Source of the DNA: Sphaerisporangium aureirubrum
Lineage (GTDB): Bacteria; Actinomycetota; Actinomycetes; Streptosporangiales; Streptosporangiaceae
DNA: 64,000 nt
Assembly (NCBI RefSeq): GCF_042658925.1
Contig: NZ_JBHSRF010000022.1
Coordinates: forward strand, 1 to 64,000
Direction of reading: 5' to 3'
The notes beneath the pieces were generated by a model. That model saw nothing but the letters and a program-made list of their open reading frames with translations, was not told the DNA's origin and searched no databases. Shown piece after piece: positions 12,679 through 21,272 of this stretch; position 1 is the stretch's first letter, and each line of letters starts with the position of its first letter. Both the position numbers and the translations under genes were made by a program.

Positions 12679-14163
12679 ATGGCCGACCCCAAGGGTTTCC
12701 TGGCGCACGCGCGCGAGCTGCCGGCGCGCCGCCCGGTCGACGTCCGCATCCGCGACTGGCGTGAGGTCTACGAGGACTTCCCCGCGCCCGCCCTCACCCG
12801 GCAGGCCGCGCGCTGCATGGACTGCGGCATCCCGTTCTGTCACAACGGCTGCCCGCTCGGGAACCTCATCCCCGAGTGGAACGACCTCGTCTACCGGGAC
12901 GACTGGGCCGAGGCGATCGAGCGGCTGCACGCCACCAACAACTTCCCGGAGTTCACCGGGCGCCTGTGCCCGGCTCCGTGCGAGTCGGCGTGCGTGCTCG
13001 GCATCAACTCCGACCCGGTGGCGATCAAGCGGGTCGAGGTCGAGATCATCGACCGGGCCTTCGCCGAGGGCTGGGTGACGCCGCAGCCGCCGGCCACCAG
13101 GACCGGCAGGCGGGTCGCCGTGATCGGCTCCGGCCCGGCCGGGCTGGCCGCCGCGCAGCAGCTCACCCGGGCCGGGCACGACGTCGTGGTGTTCGAGCGC
13201 GCCGACAGGATCGGCGGGCTGCTGCGCTACGGCATCCCCGAGTTCAAGATGGAGAAGCGCCACCTGGACCGGCGCCTGGCGCAGATGCGCGCCGAGGGCA
13301 CCGAGTTCCGCACCGGCGTCAACGTCGGCGTGGACGTCACGGCGGCACAGCTGCGCGAGGAGTTCGACGCGGTCGTGCTGGCCGGCGGCGCCACCGCCTG
13401 GCGGGACCTGCCGGTGGCGGGCCGCGAGCACGCCGGCGTCTACCAGGCCATGGAGTACCTCCCGCTGTCCAACAAGGTGCAGGAGGGCGACCTGGCCGAG
13501 TCGCCGGTGTCGGCCAAGGGCAAGCACGTGGTGGTGATCGGCGGCGGCGACACCGGCGCCGACTGCATCGGCACCGCGGTGCGCCAGGGCGCGGCCTCGA
13601 TCACGCAGCTGGAGATCATGCCGAAGCCGCCGGGCGCGCGGCCGGACGTCCAGCCCTGGCCGACGTACCCGATGCTGTTCAAGACCGAGAGCGCCCACGA
13701 GGAGCTCGAGGCGGGCGCGGGCGACCGGGTGTACGCGGTGTCCACGACCGGCTTCGTCGCCGACGACGAGGGACGCGTCCGGGCGCTGCGGCTGGTCGAC
13801 GTGGAGGGCCCGGCCGCCGGGTTCCGCCAGGTGCCCGGCAGCGAGCGGGAGATCCCGGCCGAGCTGGTCACGCTGGCCATGGGCTTCGTGGGCCCGGAGA
13901 AGGGCGCGCTGCTGACGGACCTGGCGGCCGAGGCCGCCGACCCGGCGGCGTTCTTCGACGCCCGGGGGAACGTGGCCCGCGACACGTCGTACATGTCGAG
14001 TGTGGAGGGCGTCTTCGTCGCCGGGGACATGGGCCGCGGCCAGTCGCTGATCGTCTGGGCCATCGCGGAGGGCCGTTCCGCCGCCGCGGGGGTCGACCGC
14101 TACCTCACCGGTCAGAGCGCCCTGCCCGTGGCCATTCCCCCGACGGCGCGGCCACTGGTGTGA
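12679..14163 (+). CDS. gltD: Glutamate synthase small subunit
   Basis: Takes electrons from NADPH through FAD to GltB. The 494-residue product has the N-terminal Cys clusters for [4Fe-4S] centres ('CMDCGIPFCHNGCPLG' and 'GRLCPAPCESACVLG'), an FAD Rossmann motif 'VIGSGPAGLAAA', an NADPH Rossmann motif 'VVIGGGDTGADCIG', and the closing 'GDMGRGQSLIVWAI'. A strong ribosome-binding site AAGGGAGGT (12664-12672) precedes ATG 12679. It is spaced 16 nt from gltB, so the two form an operon. No terminator hairpin is obvious after the stop. Confidence 0.96.
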   Translation: MADPKGFLAHARELPARRPVDVRIRDWREVYEDFPAPALTRQAARCMDCGIPFCHNGCPLGNLIPEWNDLVYRDDWAEAIERLHATNNFPEFTGRLCPAPCESACVLGINSDPVAIKRVEVEIIDRAFAEGWVTPQPPATRTGRRVAVIGSGPAGLAAAQQLTRAGHDVVVFERADRIGGLLRYGIPEFKMEKRHLDRRLAQMRAEGTEFRTGVNVGVDVTAAQLREEFDAVVLAGGATAWRDLPVAGREHAGVYQAMEYLPLSNKVQEGDLAESPVSAKGKHVVVIGGGDTGADCIGTAVRQGAASITQLEIMPKPPGARPDVQPWPTYPMLFKTESAHEELEAGAGDRVYAVSTTGFVADDEGRVRALRLVDVEGPAAGFRQVPGSEREIPAELVTLAMGFVGPEKGALLTDLAAEAADPAAFFDARGNVARDTSYMSSVEGVFVAGDMGRGQSLIVWAIAEGRSAAAGVDRYLTGQSALPVAIPPTARPLV

Positions 14164-14183
14164 TCGCCCGGTTTATTGGGGTT

Positions 14184-14219
14184 ATGTGATTTCCCGCCTG
14201 GGCTGTCATCACATATGTG
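14184..14219 (+). promoter_or_regulatory. Inverted repeats upstream of the subtilase gene, possible operator
   Basis: ATGTGAT (14184-14190) and ATCACAT (14208-14214) are perfect inverted arms 17 nt apart. The second arm runs into a 10-bp palindrome CACATATGTG (14210-14219). The region is AT-rich for this genome and a -10-like GTATAA follows at about 14219. It could be a regulator site for the protease or a hairpin after gltD. No regulator can be named. Confidence 0.35.
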
Positions 14220-14324
14220 TATAAAGGAGCGAACGCCGGAGGATTTCTGCGCAACTTGCTTTGATCCTCGATTCACAGAATGATGCTGCCTCGTTCGTCT
14301 GGGCGAGGAATGAGGAGAGGGTCG

Positions 14325-16076
14325 ATGGTGCGGGGGCACAGGCGGGGCGTTGGCGCCGCCGTTCCGGTCGTGATGGCGGGCTCACTCGTGGCGGGATGCC
14401 TGATGTCGGGCTCGCTGGTCACGGCCTCCCCGGCGCCACGCGCCGGCGAGACGGCAGTCGCCGCCCAGAGCGGCGACTACCTGGTCTTCTACGCCCAGGG
14501 GCGGCAGCGGGAGGCCCTGCGCGCCGTCGAGGCCGGCGGCGGCTCCGCCAGGGGCGCCGACGCGCGGCTCGGGTACGTGATCGCGCGCGGCGCGGGCCCG
14601 GCGTTCGCCGAGCGGGTGGGCGCCGACCCGTCCGTGGTCGGCGTGACCGCCAACCGCAGGGTCGGCTCGGCCGCCGCGCTGACCTCCGCCCAGTGGGCCA
14701 CCGCGCCCGAGGCGCTGCCGATCCTGCCGGTGGCCGCGGGTACGTCCGGGGACACCGCCGCGTCCGCCCAGGTGTCGTCCAAGGCCTTCACCGGGACGGC
14801 GGCCGGCGAGCCGCTGGCCGGGCGCCAGTGGGACATGCGCATGATCGGCGCCGACGCGCGCGGGTCCTACGCCAAGGCCCGCGGCACCAAGAAGGTGCTG
14901 GTCGGCATCATCGACACCGGCGTGGACGGCTCCCACCCCGACATCGCCGCCAACTTCGACCGCGCCCGCAGCCGCAACTTCGTGGTGGACCGCCCGCGCG
15001 ACCCGAACGGCAAGACGCTCGACGGCCCCTGCGAGTACAAGAACTGCAAGGACCCCGCGGACGTCGACGACGACGGGCACGGCACCCACGTCGCCGGCAC
15101 CATCGGCGCGCCGATCAACGGCATCGGCATGGCCGGGGTGGCCCCCGGGGTGGGGCTGGTCAACATCCGGGCCGGCATGGACTCGGGCTTCTTCTTCCTC
15201 AAGCCGGTGCTGGACGCCCTCACCTACGCGGGCGACGCGGGCGTCGACGTGGTCAACATGAGCTTCTTCGTCGACCCGTGGACCTTCAACTGCGCCGCCA
15301 ACCCCGCCGACTCGCGGGCCGAGCAGCTCCAGCAGGCCGGCATCGTCACCGGCGTGCAGCGCGCCCTCGACTACGCCCGCGCGCACGGCGTCACGCTGAT
15401 CAGCGCGCTCGGCAACGAGTCCACCGACCTCGGCCACCCGCTGGTGGACGACACCAGCCCGGGGTACCCCGAGGGGACCGAGCGCAAGCGCACCATCGAC
15501 AACAGTTGCATCAACGTGCCCGCCGAGTCCCGCGGCGTCATCTCGGTGTCCGCGATCGGGCCGAGCAAGCGCAAGGCCTGGTACTCCGACTACGGCAACG
15601 AGCAGACCGACCTCGCGGCCCCCGGCGGCGACTCCACCGACACGGGCACCTCGCTGAAGGGCGTGGCGCGCGAGATCCTCGGCCCGGCCCCCAAGCGCGC
15701 GCTGCGCGCCCAGAAGCTCATCGACGCCGCGGGCAGGCCGTCCACGTCCTCGGTGGTGCGCGAGTGCCACCACGGCTCGTGCGCCTACTGGCAGTACCTC
15801 TCCGGCACCTCGATGGCCTCGCCGCACGCCGCGGGCGTGGCGGCGATCCTGGTGGCCCGCTTCGGCAAGCCCGGCAAGGGCGGCCTCACCCTGGCCCCCG
15901 CCAAGGTCGAGAAGCTGCTGTACGCCACGGCGCGCCACACCGCGTGCCCGGCCACCGGCTCCACCCGCTACCCCGCCACCGAGGAGACGCACCTGTGCGT
16001 GGGCTCGGCGGCCAAGAACGGCTTCTACGGCCACGGCATCGTCGACGCCTACCGGGCCGCCACCGCCAAGGGCTGA
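14325..16076 (+). CDS. Secreted S8 family (subtilisin-like) serine protease
   Basis: A 583-residue exported peptidase. The N-terminus (1-36) is a signal sequence; 'LVAGC' puts a Cys at 25 in a lipobox-like setting, so it may be a lipoprotein. Residues 45-165 look like an inhibitor-type propeptide. The catalytic domain carries Asp197 ('GIIDTGVDGSHPD'), His252 ('DDDGHGTHVAGT') and Ser496 ('LSGTSMASPHAAG'), with the oxyanion Asn in 'SALGNES'. No C-terminal pre-protein domain or anchor is seen. ATG 14325 is preferred because GGAG (14314-14317) is 7 nt upstream; in-frame ATGs at 14280 and 14310 exist. It is monocistronic, followed by a strong hairpin. Confidence 0.92.
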   Translation: MVRGHRRGVGAAVPVVMAGSLVAGCLMSGSLVTASPAPRAGETAVAAQSGDYLVFYAQGRQREALRAVEAGGGSARGADARLGYVIARGAGPAFAERVGADPSVVGVTANRRVGSAAALTSAQWATAPEALPILPVAAGTSGDTAASAQVSSKAFTGTAAGEPLAGRQWDMRMIGADARGSYAKARGTKKVLVGIIDTGVDGSHPDIAANFDRARSRNFVVDRPRDPNGKTLDGPCEYKNCKDPADVDDDGHGTHVAGTIGAPINGIGMAGVAPGVGLVNIRAGMDSGFFFLKPVLDALTYAGDAGVDVVNMSFFVDPWTFNCAANPADSRAEQLQQAGIVTGVQRALDYARAHGVTLISALGNESTDLGHPLVDDTSPGYPEGTERKRTIDNSCINVPAESRGVISVSAIGPSKRKAWYSDYGNEQTDLAAPGGDSTDTGTSLKGVAREILGPAPKRALRAQKLIDAAGRPSTSSVVRECHHGSCAYWQYLSGTSMASPHAAGVAAILVARFGKPGKGGLTLAPAKVEKLLYATARHTACPATGSTRYPATEETHLCVGSAAKNGFYGHGIVDAYRAATAKG

Positions 16077-16083
16077 ACCGCCG

Positions 16084-16112
16084 CCCGGCGGGGCCCGCGC
16101 GGCCCCGCCGGG
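16084..16112 (+). terminator. Strong hairpin terminator after the subtilase
   Basis: CCCGGCGGGGCC (16084-16095) pairs perfectly with GGCCCCGCCGGG (16101-16112), a 12-bp stem with a 5-nt loop starting 8 nt after the stop. No U-run. The rest of the 316-nt gap up to the pyk start holds no gene that I can see; it presumably carries the pyk promoter and leader, but no clear -35/-10 pair stands out. Confidence 0.75.
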
Positions 16113-16392
16113 TGGTGACGGACAAATGAACGCCCGCGGGCGGCTTGGGGGACACGCCACCCCCAGGTGTACGGGGCGTTTATCCTGAGAGACGCACGAA
16201 CACGAACGTGGACCTGGGTCGCCCGAGTCGCGTCGGTCGTGACCGGGGCCCGCACGGGGTCCATCCGGCCGCGCCGCCACGCCGGGCCGCCGCCGGATGG
16301 GGGATCGTCGCAAGGGGGATCTCGGGGGATTCCGGGTGGTAGCCAGGGACTTCCCCGCCATCCAGTGGTCTGTACCAATTAGGGTAGGACTT

Positions 16393-17826
16393 GTGAGTCG
16401 TCGAGCGAAGATTGTCTGCACACTGGGGCCCGCCACCTCCTCTCCGGAGCGCCTGCGAGAGTTGATCTCCGCGGGCATGAACGTCGCGCGGTTCAACCTC
16501 AGCCACGGGAGCCACGAGCTCCACAAAGAAGTGCACGGGCGGGTGCGGGAGGCCGCCGCCGAGCTCGGCATCGGGGTCGGCGTCCTGGCCGACCTCCAGG
16601 GCCCCAAGATCCGGGTGGGCCGGTTCGCCGAGGGCCCGGTGCGGCTCGGGTTCGGCGACATGTTCACGATCACCACCGAGGACGTCCCCGGCGACCGCGA
16701 CCTGGTCTCCACGACGTACGAGGGCCTGCCCGCCGACGTGCGCCCCGGGGACCGCATCCTGGTCGACGACGGCCGCCTGGTCCTGGAGGCCACCGCCGTC
16801 GACGAGCAGCGCGTGGTGACCAAGGTCATCGTCGGCGGCATGATCTCCGACAACAAGGGCCTCAACCTCCCCGGTGTCGCGGTGTCCGCCCCCGCCCTCA
16901 CCGACAAGGACGAGGAGGACCTTCGCTGGGCGCTGCGCACCGGCTTCGACATGATCGCCCTGTCCTTCGTGCGCAGCCCCGACGACGCCGCCCTGGTGCG
17001 GAGCATCATGGACCAGGAGGGCGTGCACCTGCCGCTGCTGGCCAAGATCGAGAAGCCGCAGGCCGTCGAGCGCCTCCGCGAGATCGTCGACGCCTTCGAC
17101 GGCATCATGGTCGCCCGCGGCGACCTCGGCGTGGAGCTCCCGCTGGAGCAGGTGCCGATCGTGCAGCGCCGCGCCATCGAGATGTGCCGCGAGAAGGCCC
17201 ACCCCGTCATCGTCGCCACCCAGATGCTCGACTCGATGATGAGCGCCCCCCGCCCCACCCGCGCCGAGGCCTCCGACGTCGCCTACGCCGTCATGGACGG
17301 CGCCGACGCGGTCATGCTGTCCGGCGAGACCTCGGTCGGCAGCTATCCCATCGAGTCGGTCGCCACGATGGACCGCATCGCCCTGGCCGCCGAGGCCGAG
17401 TCGCTGCAGTCCACCCACACCTTCGACCGCCTGCCCGAGACCATCGGCGGCGCCATCGCCCGCGCGGCGGCCGAGGTCGGCGCGATCGTCGGGGCCCGCG
17501 CGCTGTGCGCGTACACCATGTCGGGGGAGACCGCCCGGCGGCTGGCGCGCTACCGCTCGCCGATCCCGCTGCTCGCCTTCACCTCGGCCTCCGAGGTCCG
17601 CGGCCAGCTCGCCCTCACCTGGGGCGTGGAGACCTACGAGGTGCCGTTCGTCCACCACACCGACGACATGGTGCGCCAGGTCGAGTCGGCGCTGCTGTCG
17701 GCCGGCCGCTGCGAGAAGGGCGACAAGGTCGTCATCGTGGCGGGCTCCCCGCCCGGAACCCACGGCTCCACCAACGCGCTGCGCGTGCACACCATCGGCT
17801 CGGCGGTGTCCTCAAGCGGAGCCTGA
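16393..17826 (+). CDS. pyk: Pyruvate kinase
   Basis: Transfers phosphate from phosphoenolpyruvate to ADP in glycolysis. The 477 residues cover the A barrel ('RRAKIVCTLGPATSS', 'NVARFNLSHG'), the inserted B domain (about 75-175) and the C domain for allosteric effectors. The signature 'LLAKIEKPQAVERL' holds the catalytic Lys and is followed by 'MVARGDLGVELPLEQVP'. 'MLSGETSVGSYP' is also standard. GTG 16393 is chosen because the protein then begins MSRRAKIVCTLGP as in relatives, with AGGGTAGGA just upstream. A terminator follows. Confidence 0.96.
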   Translation: MSRRAKIVCTLGPATSSPERLRELISAGMNVARFNLSHGSHELHKEVHGRVREAAAELGIGVGVLADLQGPKIRVGRFAEGPVRLGFGDMFTITTEDVPGDRDLVSTTYEGLPADVRPGDRILVDDGRLVLEATAVDEQRVVTKVIVGGMISDNKGLNLPGVAVSAPALTDKDEEDLRWALRTGFDMIALSFVRSPDDAALVRSIMDQEGVHLPLLAKIEKPQAVERLREIVDAFDGIMVARGDLGVELPLEQVPIVQRRAIEMCREKAHPVIVATQMLDSMMSAPRPTRAEASDVAYAVMDGADAVMLSGETSVGSYPIESVATMDRIALAAEAESLQSTHTFDRLPETIGGAIARAAAEVGAIVGARALCAYTMSGETARRLARYRSPIPLLAFTSASEVRGQLALTWGVETYEVPFVHHTDDMVRQVESALLSAGRCEKGDKVVIVAGSPPGTHGSTNALRVHTIGSAVSSSGA

Positions 17827-17840
17827 CCGCCTCTTTGGCG

Positions 17841-17874
17841 ACGGCCACCCCGGGCGGGTCCCGGTGGTGGCCGT
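17841..17874 (+). terminator. Terminator after pyk
   Basis: ACGGCCACC (17841-17849) pairs with GGTGGCCGT (17866-17874). The 16-nt loop can fold further, and TT follows. It lies 15 nt after the pyk stop. Confidence 0.6.
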
Positions 17875-17940
17875 TTCGCTGTCCGCGCCGGCGGGCCGGC
17901 GCCTGCCGCGGCCCCGGCGGCCCGGCGGGCGCCGCTGGAT

Positions 17941-17956
17941 CCGGCGGATCCGCCGG
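17941..17956 (-). terminator. Palindrome just downstream of the tRNA gene
   Basis: CCGGCGGATCCGCCGG is a perfect 16-base palindrome 4 nt past the 3' end of the minus-strand tRNA. It can fold into a 6-bp hairpin and may end that transcript, possibly also acting on pyk read-through. Confidence 0.4.
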
Positions 17957-17960
17957 TCGG

Positions 17961-18033
17961 TGCCCCGAGTGGGATTCGAACCCACACTTGATGGATTTTG
18001 AGGCCATTGACTCTGCCGTTGGTCTATCGGGGC
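17961..18033 (-). tRNA. tRNA with anticodon CAA (tRNA-Leu), short variable loop
   Basis: Read on the minus strand the 73 nt fold as a cloverleaf. The acceptor stem GCCCCGA/TCGGGGC has 7 perfect pairs, the T stem GTGGG/CCCAC has 5, and the T loop is TTCGAAT. The anticodon loop CTCAAAA places CAA at positions 34-36 (reads UUG, Leu), and the discriminator base is A, as in tRNA-Leu. The variable region is only 5 nt (CAAGT), so the long class II arm normal for tRNA-Leu is missing. The first D-stem and last anticodon-stem pairs are mismatched. CCA is not encoded. I recall a similar gene beside the ANTAR regulator in other actinobacteria, so it is probably a real, conserved oddity. Confidence 0.88.
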
Positions 18034-18082
18034 GCTCGCCGCGCGTGTCCCTAATCTAGCGGACGTCGGTACTCTCTTGGTC

Positions 18083-18673
18083 GTGAGTACGCAGCGGCGA
18101 GTGGTGATCGCGGAAGACGAGGCCCTGATCCGCCTCGATTTGAAGGAGATGCTGGAAGAGGAGGGTTATGCCATCGTCGGTGAGGCGGGAGACGGCGAGA
18201 CGGCGATCAAACTGGCCATGGAGCGCCGGCCGGATCTCGTGATCCTGGACGTCAAGATGCCGATCCTGGACGGCATCTCCGCCGCCGAGCGCATCGTGTC
18301 GGAACGGGTGGCCCCCTGCCTGATCCTCACCGCGTTCTCCCAACGCGACCTGGTGGAGCGGGCGAGGGACGCCGGCGCCATGGCCTACCTCGTCAAGCCG
18401 TTCACCAAGTCCGACCTTGTCCCGGCGATCGAGATGGCGGTCAGCAGGCACGAGGAGATCGCGGCGCTGGAGCGCGAGGTGTCCACGCTCGGCGAGCGGC
18501 TGGAGACCCGCAAGCTCGTCGAGCGGGCCAAGGGCCTGCTGATGGCCCAGCACGGGTGGACCGAGCCGCAGGCGTTCCGCTGGATCCAGAAGGCCTCGAT
18601 GGACCGCCGCATGAGCATGCGCCAGGTCGCCCAGGCCGTCGTCGCCGAGGCCGCCGCCCAAGAGGGCTCCTGA
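18083..18673 (+). CDS. pdtaR: ANTAR-domain response regulator
   Basis: A 196-residue two-domain regulator. Residues 6-120 form a receiver domain with the acidic pocket 'AEDEALIRLD', phosphoacceptor Asp56 in 'LVILDVKMP' and Lys in 'YLVKPF'. Residues about 130-190 form an ANTAR RNA-binding domain ('LVERAKGLLMAQHGWTEPQAF'-type helices). ANTAR proteins bind paired hairpins in nascent RNA and prevent termination. It matches the mycobacterial PdtaR/Rv1626 pattern, including the place near pyk and a tRNA-Leu. No cognate histidine kinase is adjacent. GTG 18083 has TACTCT (18070-18075) 7 nt upstream and no Shine-Dalgarno, so the mRNA may be leaderless; TTG 18077 is an alternative. Confidence 0.9.
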   Translation: MSTQRRVVIAEDEALIRLDLKEMLEEEGYAIVGEAGDGETAIKLAMERRPDLVILDVKMPILDGISAAERIVSERVAPCLILTAFSQRDLVERARDAGAMAYLVKPFTKSDLVPAIEMAVSRHEEIAALEREVSTLGERLETRKLVERAKGLLMAQHGWTEPQAFRWIQKASMDRRMSMRQVAQAVVAEAAAQEGS

Positions 18674-19016
18674 GCCGAGCCGGCGCCGGACCCCGGACAT
18701 CGGAGGACTTCCTGATCGCCGGACGCCTCCGCCGTGCCGACCCGGGCGAGTCAACCCGCGGGGCGCGGCCGGTCAAGGCGGTGCCGGTCGTGCCCGGACC
18801 TCGCCGAACAGGGCCCCTTGCCTCGGATGTGACCTTTACTTTTCTGCTCGATCGCCGAAGAGGACCGGTGTGATAACGAAGCGGTAACGTGGGGTCTCTC
18901 TGTACCGACCTGTGACTTGAGCTGGGTGTAATGCCGTCAACAACCCCTGGTCGTATCCGCCAGGGGGGCTCTGTGGACCCGATCCCGACGTGGGATCAGG
19001 CGAAAGGAAGGCAACC
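18674..19016 (+). other. 343-nt gap upstream of livJ with a leader hairpin
   Basis: No gene is supported here. The downstream half is less GC-rich and must hold the livJ promoter. CCCCTGG (18944-18950) pairs with CCAGGGG (18960-18966), a 7-bp stem with a 9-nt loop about 50 nt before the start codon. It may act in the mRNA leader. No known riboswitch is recognised. Confidence 0.4.
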
Positions 19017-20210
19017 TTGCGGCCCAAGATTGCTCGCCTCGGGGGCGTGCTCGCCGTCGGTGTGGCACTAACCGTTGGTCTCGCCGCTTGCGGCGGCTCC
19101 GAGCCGGAGGCGGGCGGTGGTGGATCCTCCGCCGCGCCGACCACGCTCAAGATCGGCTTCATGGGCGACCTGTCGGGTGAGAACTCCGGCATCGTCATCC
19201 CGCCGCGCAACGGCGCCCAGCTCGCCGTTGACGAGTACAACGCGACCAACCCCAAGGTCAAGGTCGAGCTGGTCCCCTATGACAGCCGCGCGGACGCGAC
19301 CACCGCGGTGGCCCTGAGCCAGCAGGCGATCAAGACAGACAAGATCGTCGCCATGGTGGGCCCCGCGTTCTCCGGTGAGTCCAAGCAGGCCGTCCCGGTG
19401 CTGGAGGAGGCGAAGATCCCGAACATCTCCGCCTCGGCCACCAACGTCGACCTCGCCAAGAACGGCTGGAAGTACTGGCACCGCGTCGTCCCGAACGACG
19501 GCGTGCAGGGCCCGGCCATCGCCGACTTCATCGCCGGCGCCGCCGCGTCCAAGAACGCCTTCGTGATCGACGACAAGTCCGAGTACGGCCTCGGCATCGG
19601 CGACGCGGTCCGGGCGCAGCTCAAGACCAAGGGTGTCGCCGTCACCAGCGACGCGCTCGACCCGAACGCCACCGACTACTCCTCGACGGTGAACAAGGTG
19701 TCGTCCGCCAAGCCGGACGCCATCTTCTTCGGCGGCTACTACGCCGCGGCCGGCAAGCTGCTCAAGCAGCTCAGGGACAAGGGCGTGACGGCCAAGTTCT
19801 TCTCCGGCGACGGCTCGCTGGACAAGGGCATCGTCGAGGGCGCCGGCGCCGAGCAGGCCGAGGGCGCGCTCATCGGCTGCCCCTGCCGCATCCCCACCCC
19901 GGACGAGGCCGACGAGAAGGTCAAGAAGTTCGCCACGGACTACAAGGCGAAGTTCGGCGCCGACCCGCTGGTCTACGCCACCGAGGGCTACGACGCGATG
20001 ACCACCTTCCTGAAGGTGATCGGCGCGGGCGCGACCACGCCGGACGCCATCAACGAGGCGGTCGGCAAGTCGGACTTCGACGGCATCTCCAAGCACATCA
20101 GCTTCGACCCGACCGGTGAGCCTTCGGCGAAGGCGATCTACATGTACCAGGTCAAGGCCGGCGTCATCGGCCTGCTCGGTGACACCACGACGGCCAAGCT
20201 CGACGGCTGA
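19017..20210 (+). CDS. livJ: Branched-chain amino acid ABC transporter, substrate-binding lipoprotein
   Basis: Captures leucine, isoleucine or valine (or a related ligand) outside the membrane and delivers it to LivHM. The 397-residue product has a lipoprotein signal ending 'LTVGLAACGGS' (Cys near residue 23), then a type I periplasmic-binding fold ('KIGFMGDLSGENSG', 'AMVGPAFSGESKQAVPVL', 'FIDDKSEYG'-like segments). TTG 19017 is chosen because AAAGGAAGG (19003-19011) is 5 nt upstream; an in-frame GTG 18990 would precede that site. It is first in a five-gene operon, separated from livH by a hairpin that would let livJ be made in excess. Confidence 0.92.
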   Translation: MRPKIARLGGVLAVGVALTVGLAACGGSEPEAGGGGSSAAPTTLKIGFMGDLSGENSGIVIPPRNGAQLAVDEYNATNPKVKVELVPYDSRADATTAVALSQQAIKTDKIVAMVGPAFSGESKQAVPVLEEAKIPNISASATNVDLAKNGWKYWHRVVPNDGVQGPAIADFIAGAAASKNAFVIDDKSEYGLGIGDAVRAQLKTKGVAVTSDALDPNATDYSSTVNKVSSAKPDAIFFGGYYAAAGKLLKQLRDKGVTAKFFSGDGSLDKGIVEGAGAEQAEGALIGCPCRIPTPDEADEKVKKFATDYKAKFGADPLVYATEGYDAMTTFLKVIGAGATTPDAINEAVGKSDFDGISKHISFDPTGEPSAKAIYMYQVKAGVIGLLGDTTTAKLDG

Positions 20211-20233
20211 CAGTTCATCGGACAGAAGTGAGA

Positions 20234-20264
20234 GGGGCGGGAACGCCACGTGCGCTCCCGCCCC
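20234..20264 (+). terminator. Intercistronic hairpin between livJ and livH
   Basis: GGGGCGGGA (20234-20242) pairs with TCCCGCCCC (20256-20264), with three more pairs inside after one mismatch and a 5-nt loop. Such a stem after a binding-protein gene typically acts as a partial terminator and 3' stabiliser, giving more binding protein than permease. Confidence 0.6.
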
Positions 20265-20303
20265 CGTCCGTGTCCCGTGACGGCTCCCTGAAAGCGAAAC
20301 CTC

Positions 20304-21272
20304 GTGTTCGATAATCTTCTCGGCTCGTTCTGGCCGTACACGATCGACGGCCTCATCCTGGGCTCGATCTACGGCCTGGTCGCCCTGGGCTACACGATGG
20401 TCTACGGCGTGTTGCGACTCATCAACTTCGCTCACTCCGAGATCTTCATGATCGGCACCATGGCGTCGGCCTTCGTGGTCATGACGTTCGGCATCACCCA
20501 GCCGCTGACCGGCCTCGCCCTGGTGGGCGGGCTGTTGCTCATGCTGCTGGTCGGCGGGGCCGCCTCGGCGGGCTCCGCGATGCTGCTGGAACGCATCGCC
20601 TACCGCCCGCTGCGCAAACGCGGCGCCTCGCGCCTGGCCGCCCTCATCTCGGCCATCGGCGCCTCCCTGTTCCTCCAGGAGCTCTTCGCCCTGGTGATCA
20701 TCCCGCACGTCTTCAACCGTCCGCAGCAGGGCCGTAACCAGATGGGCGTCGCGCGCATCATGGACAAGGACGTGCTGTTCACGCTGGGCGGGGCGCAGAT
20801 CCGGGTCGACCAGATCCTGATCTTCGTCGCGGCGGTCGGCATGATGATCCTGCTCGACCTGCTGGTCAACCGCACCAAGATCGGGCGTGGCATCCGCGCC
20901 ACCTCCCAGGACCCCGAGACCGCGGTCCTGATGGGCGTGGACATCGACAAGATCGTGCGGATCACGTTCCTGATCGGCGGCCTGATGGCCGGCATCGCGG
21001 GCGCGTTGTTCATCCTGCAGTTCGAGGTCACGAAGTTCTCCATCGGCTTCCTGCTCGGCATCAAGGCGTTCACCGCCGCGGTGCTGGGCGGCATCGGCAA
21101 CCTACGCGGAGCGCTGGTCGGCGGCTTGTTCCTCGGGCTCATCGAGAACTACGGGGCTGCCATCTTCGGCTCGGGATGGAAGGATGTCATCGCGTTCACG
21201 GTTCTCGTCCTGGTCCTGATGTTCCGGCCCACCGGCATCCTCGGTGAATCCCTCCAGCGGGCGCGCGCATGA
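20304..21272 (+). CDS. livH: Branched-chain amino acid ABC transporter permease
   Basis: A 322-residue inner-membrane permease of the LivH type with about eight helices. 'IDGLILGSIYGLVALGYTMV' at the N-terminus and 'FAHSEIFMIG' are family signatures. The ATPase-contact loop lies in 'GRGIRATSQDPETAVLMGVD'. GTG 20304 starts the gene after a 93-nt spacer containing a hairpin; only a weak GAAAG lies upstream. The stop overlaps livM (ATGA). Confidence 0.94.
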   Translation: MFDNLLGSFWPYTIDGLILGSIYGLVALGYTMVYGVLRLINFAHSEIFMIGTMASAFVVMTFGITQPLTGLALVGGLLLMLLVGGAASAGSAMLLERIAYRPLRKRGASRLAALISAIGASLFLQELFALVIIPHVFNRPQQGRNQMGVARIMDKDVLFTLGGAQIRVDQILIFVAAVGMMILLDLLVNRTKIGRGIRATSQDPETAVLMGVDIDKIVRITFLIGGLMAGIAGALFILQFEVTKFSIGFLLGIKAFTAAVLGGIGNLRGALVGGLFLGLIENYGAAIFGSGWKDVIAFTVLVLVLMFRPTGILGESLQRARA

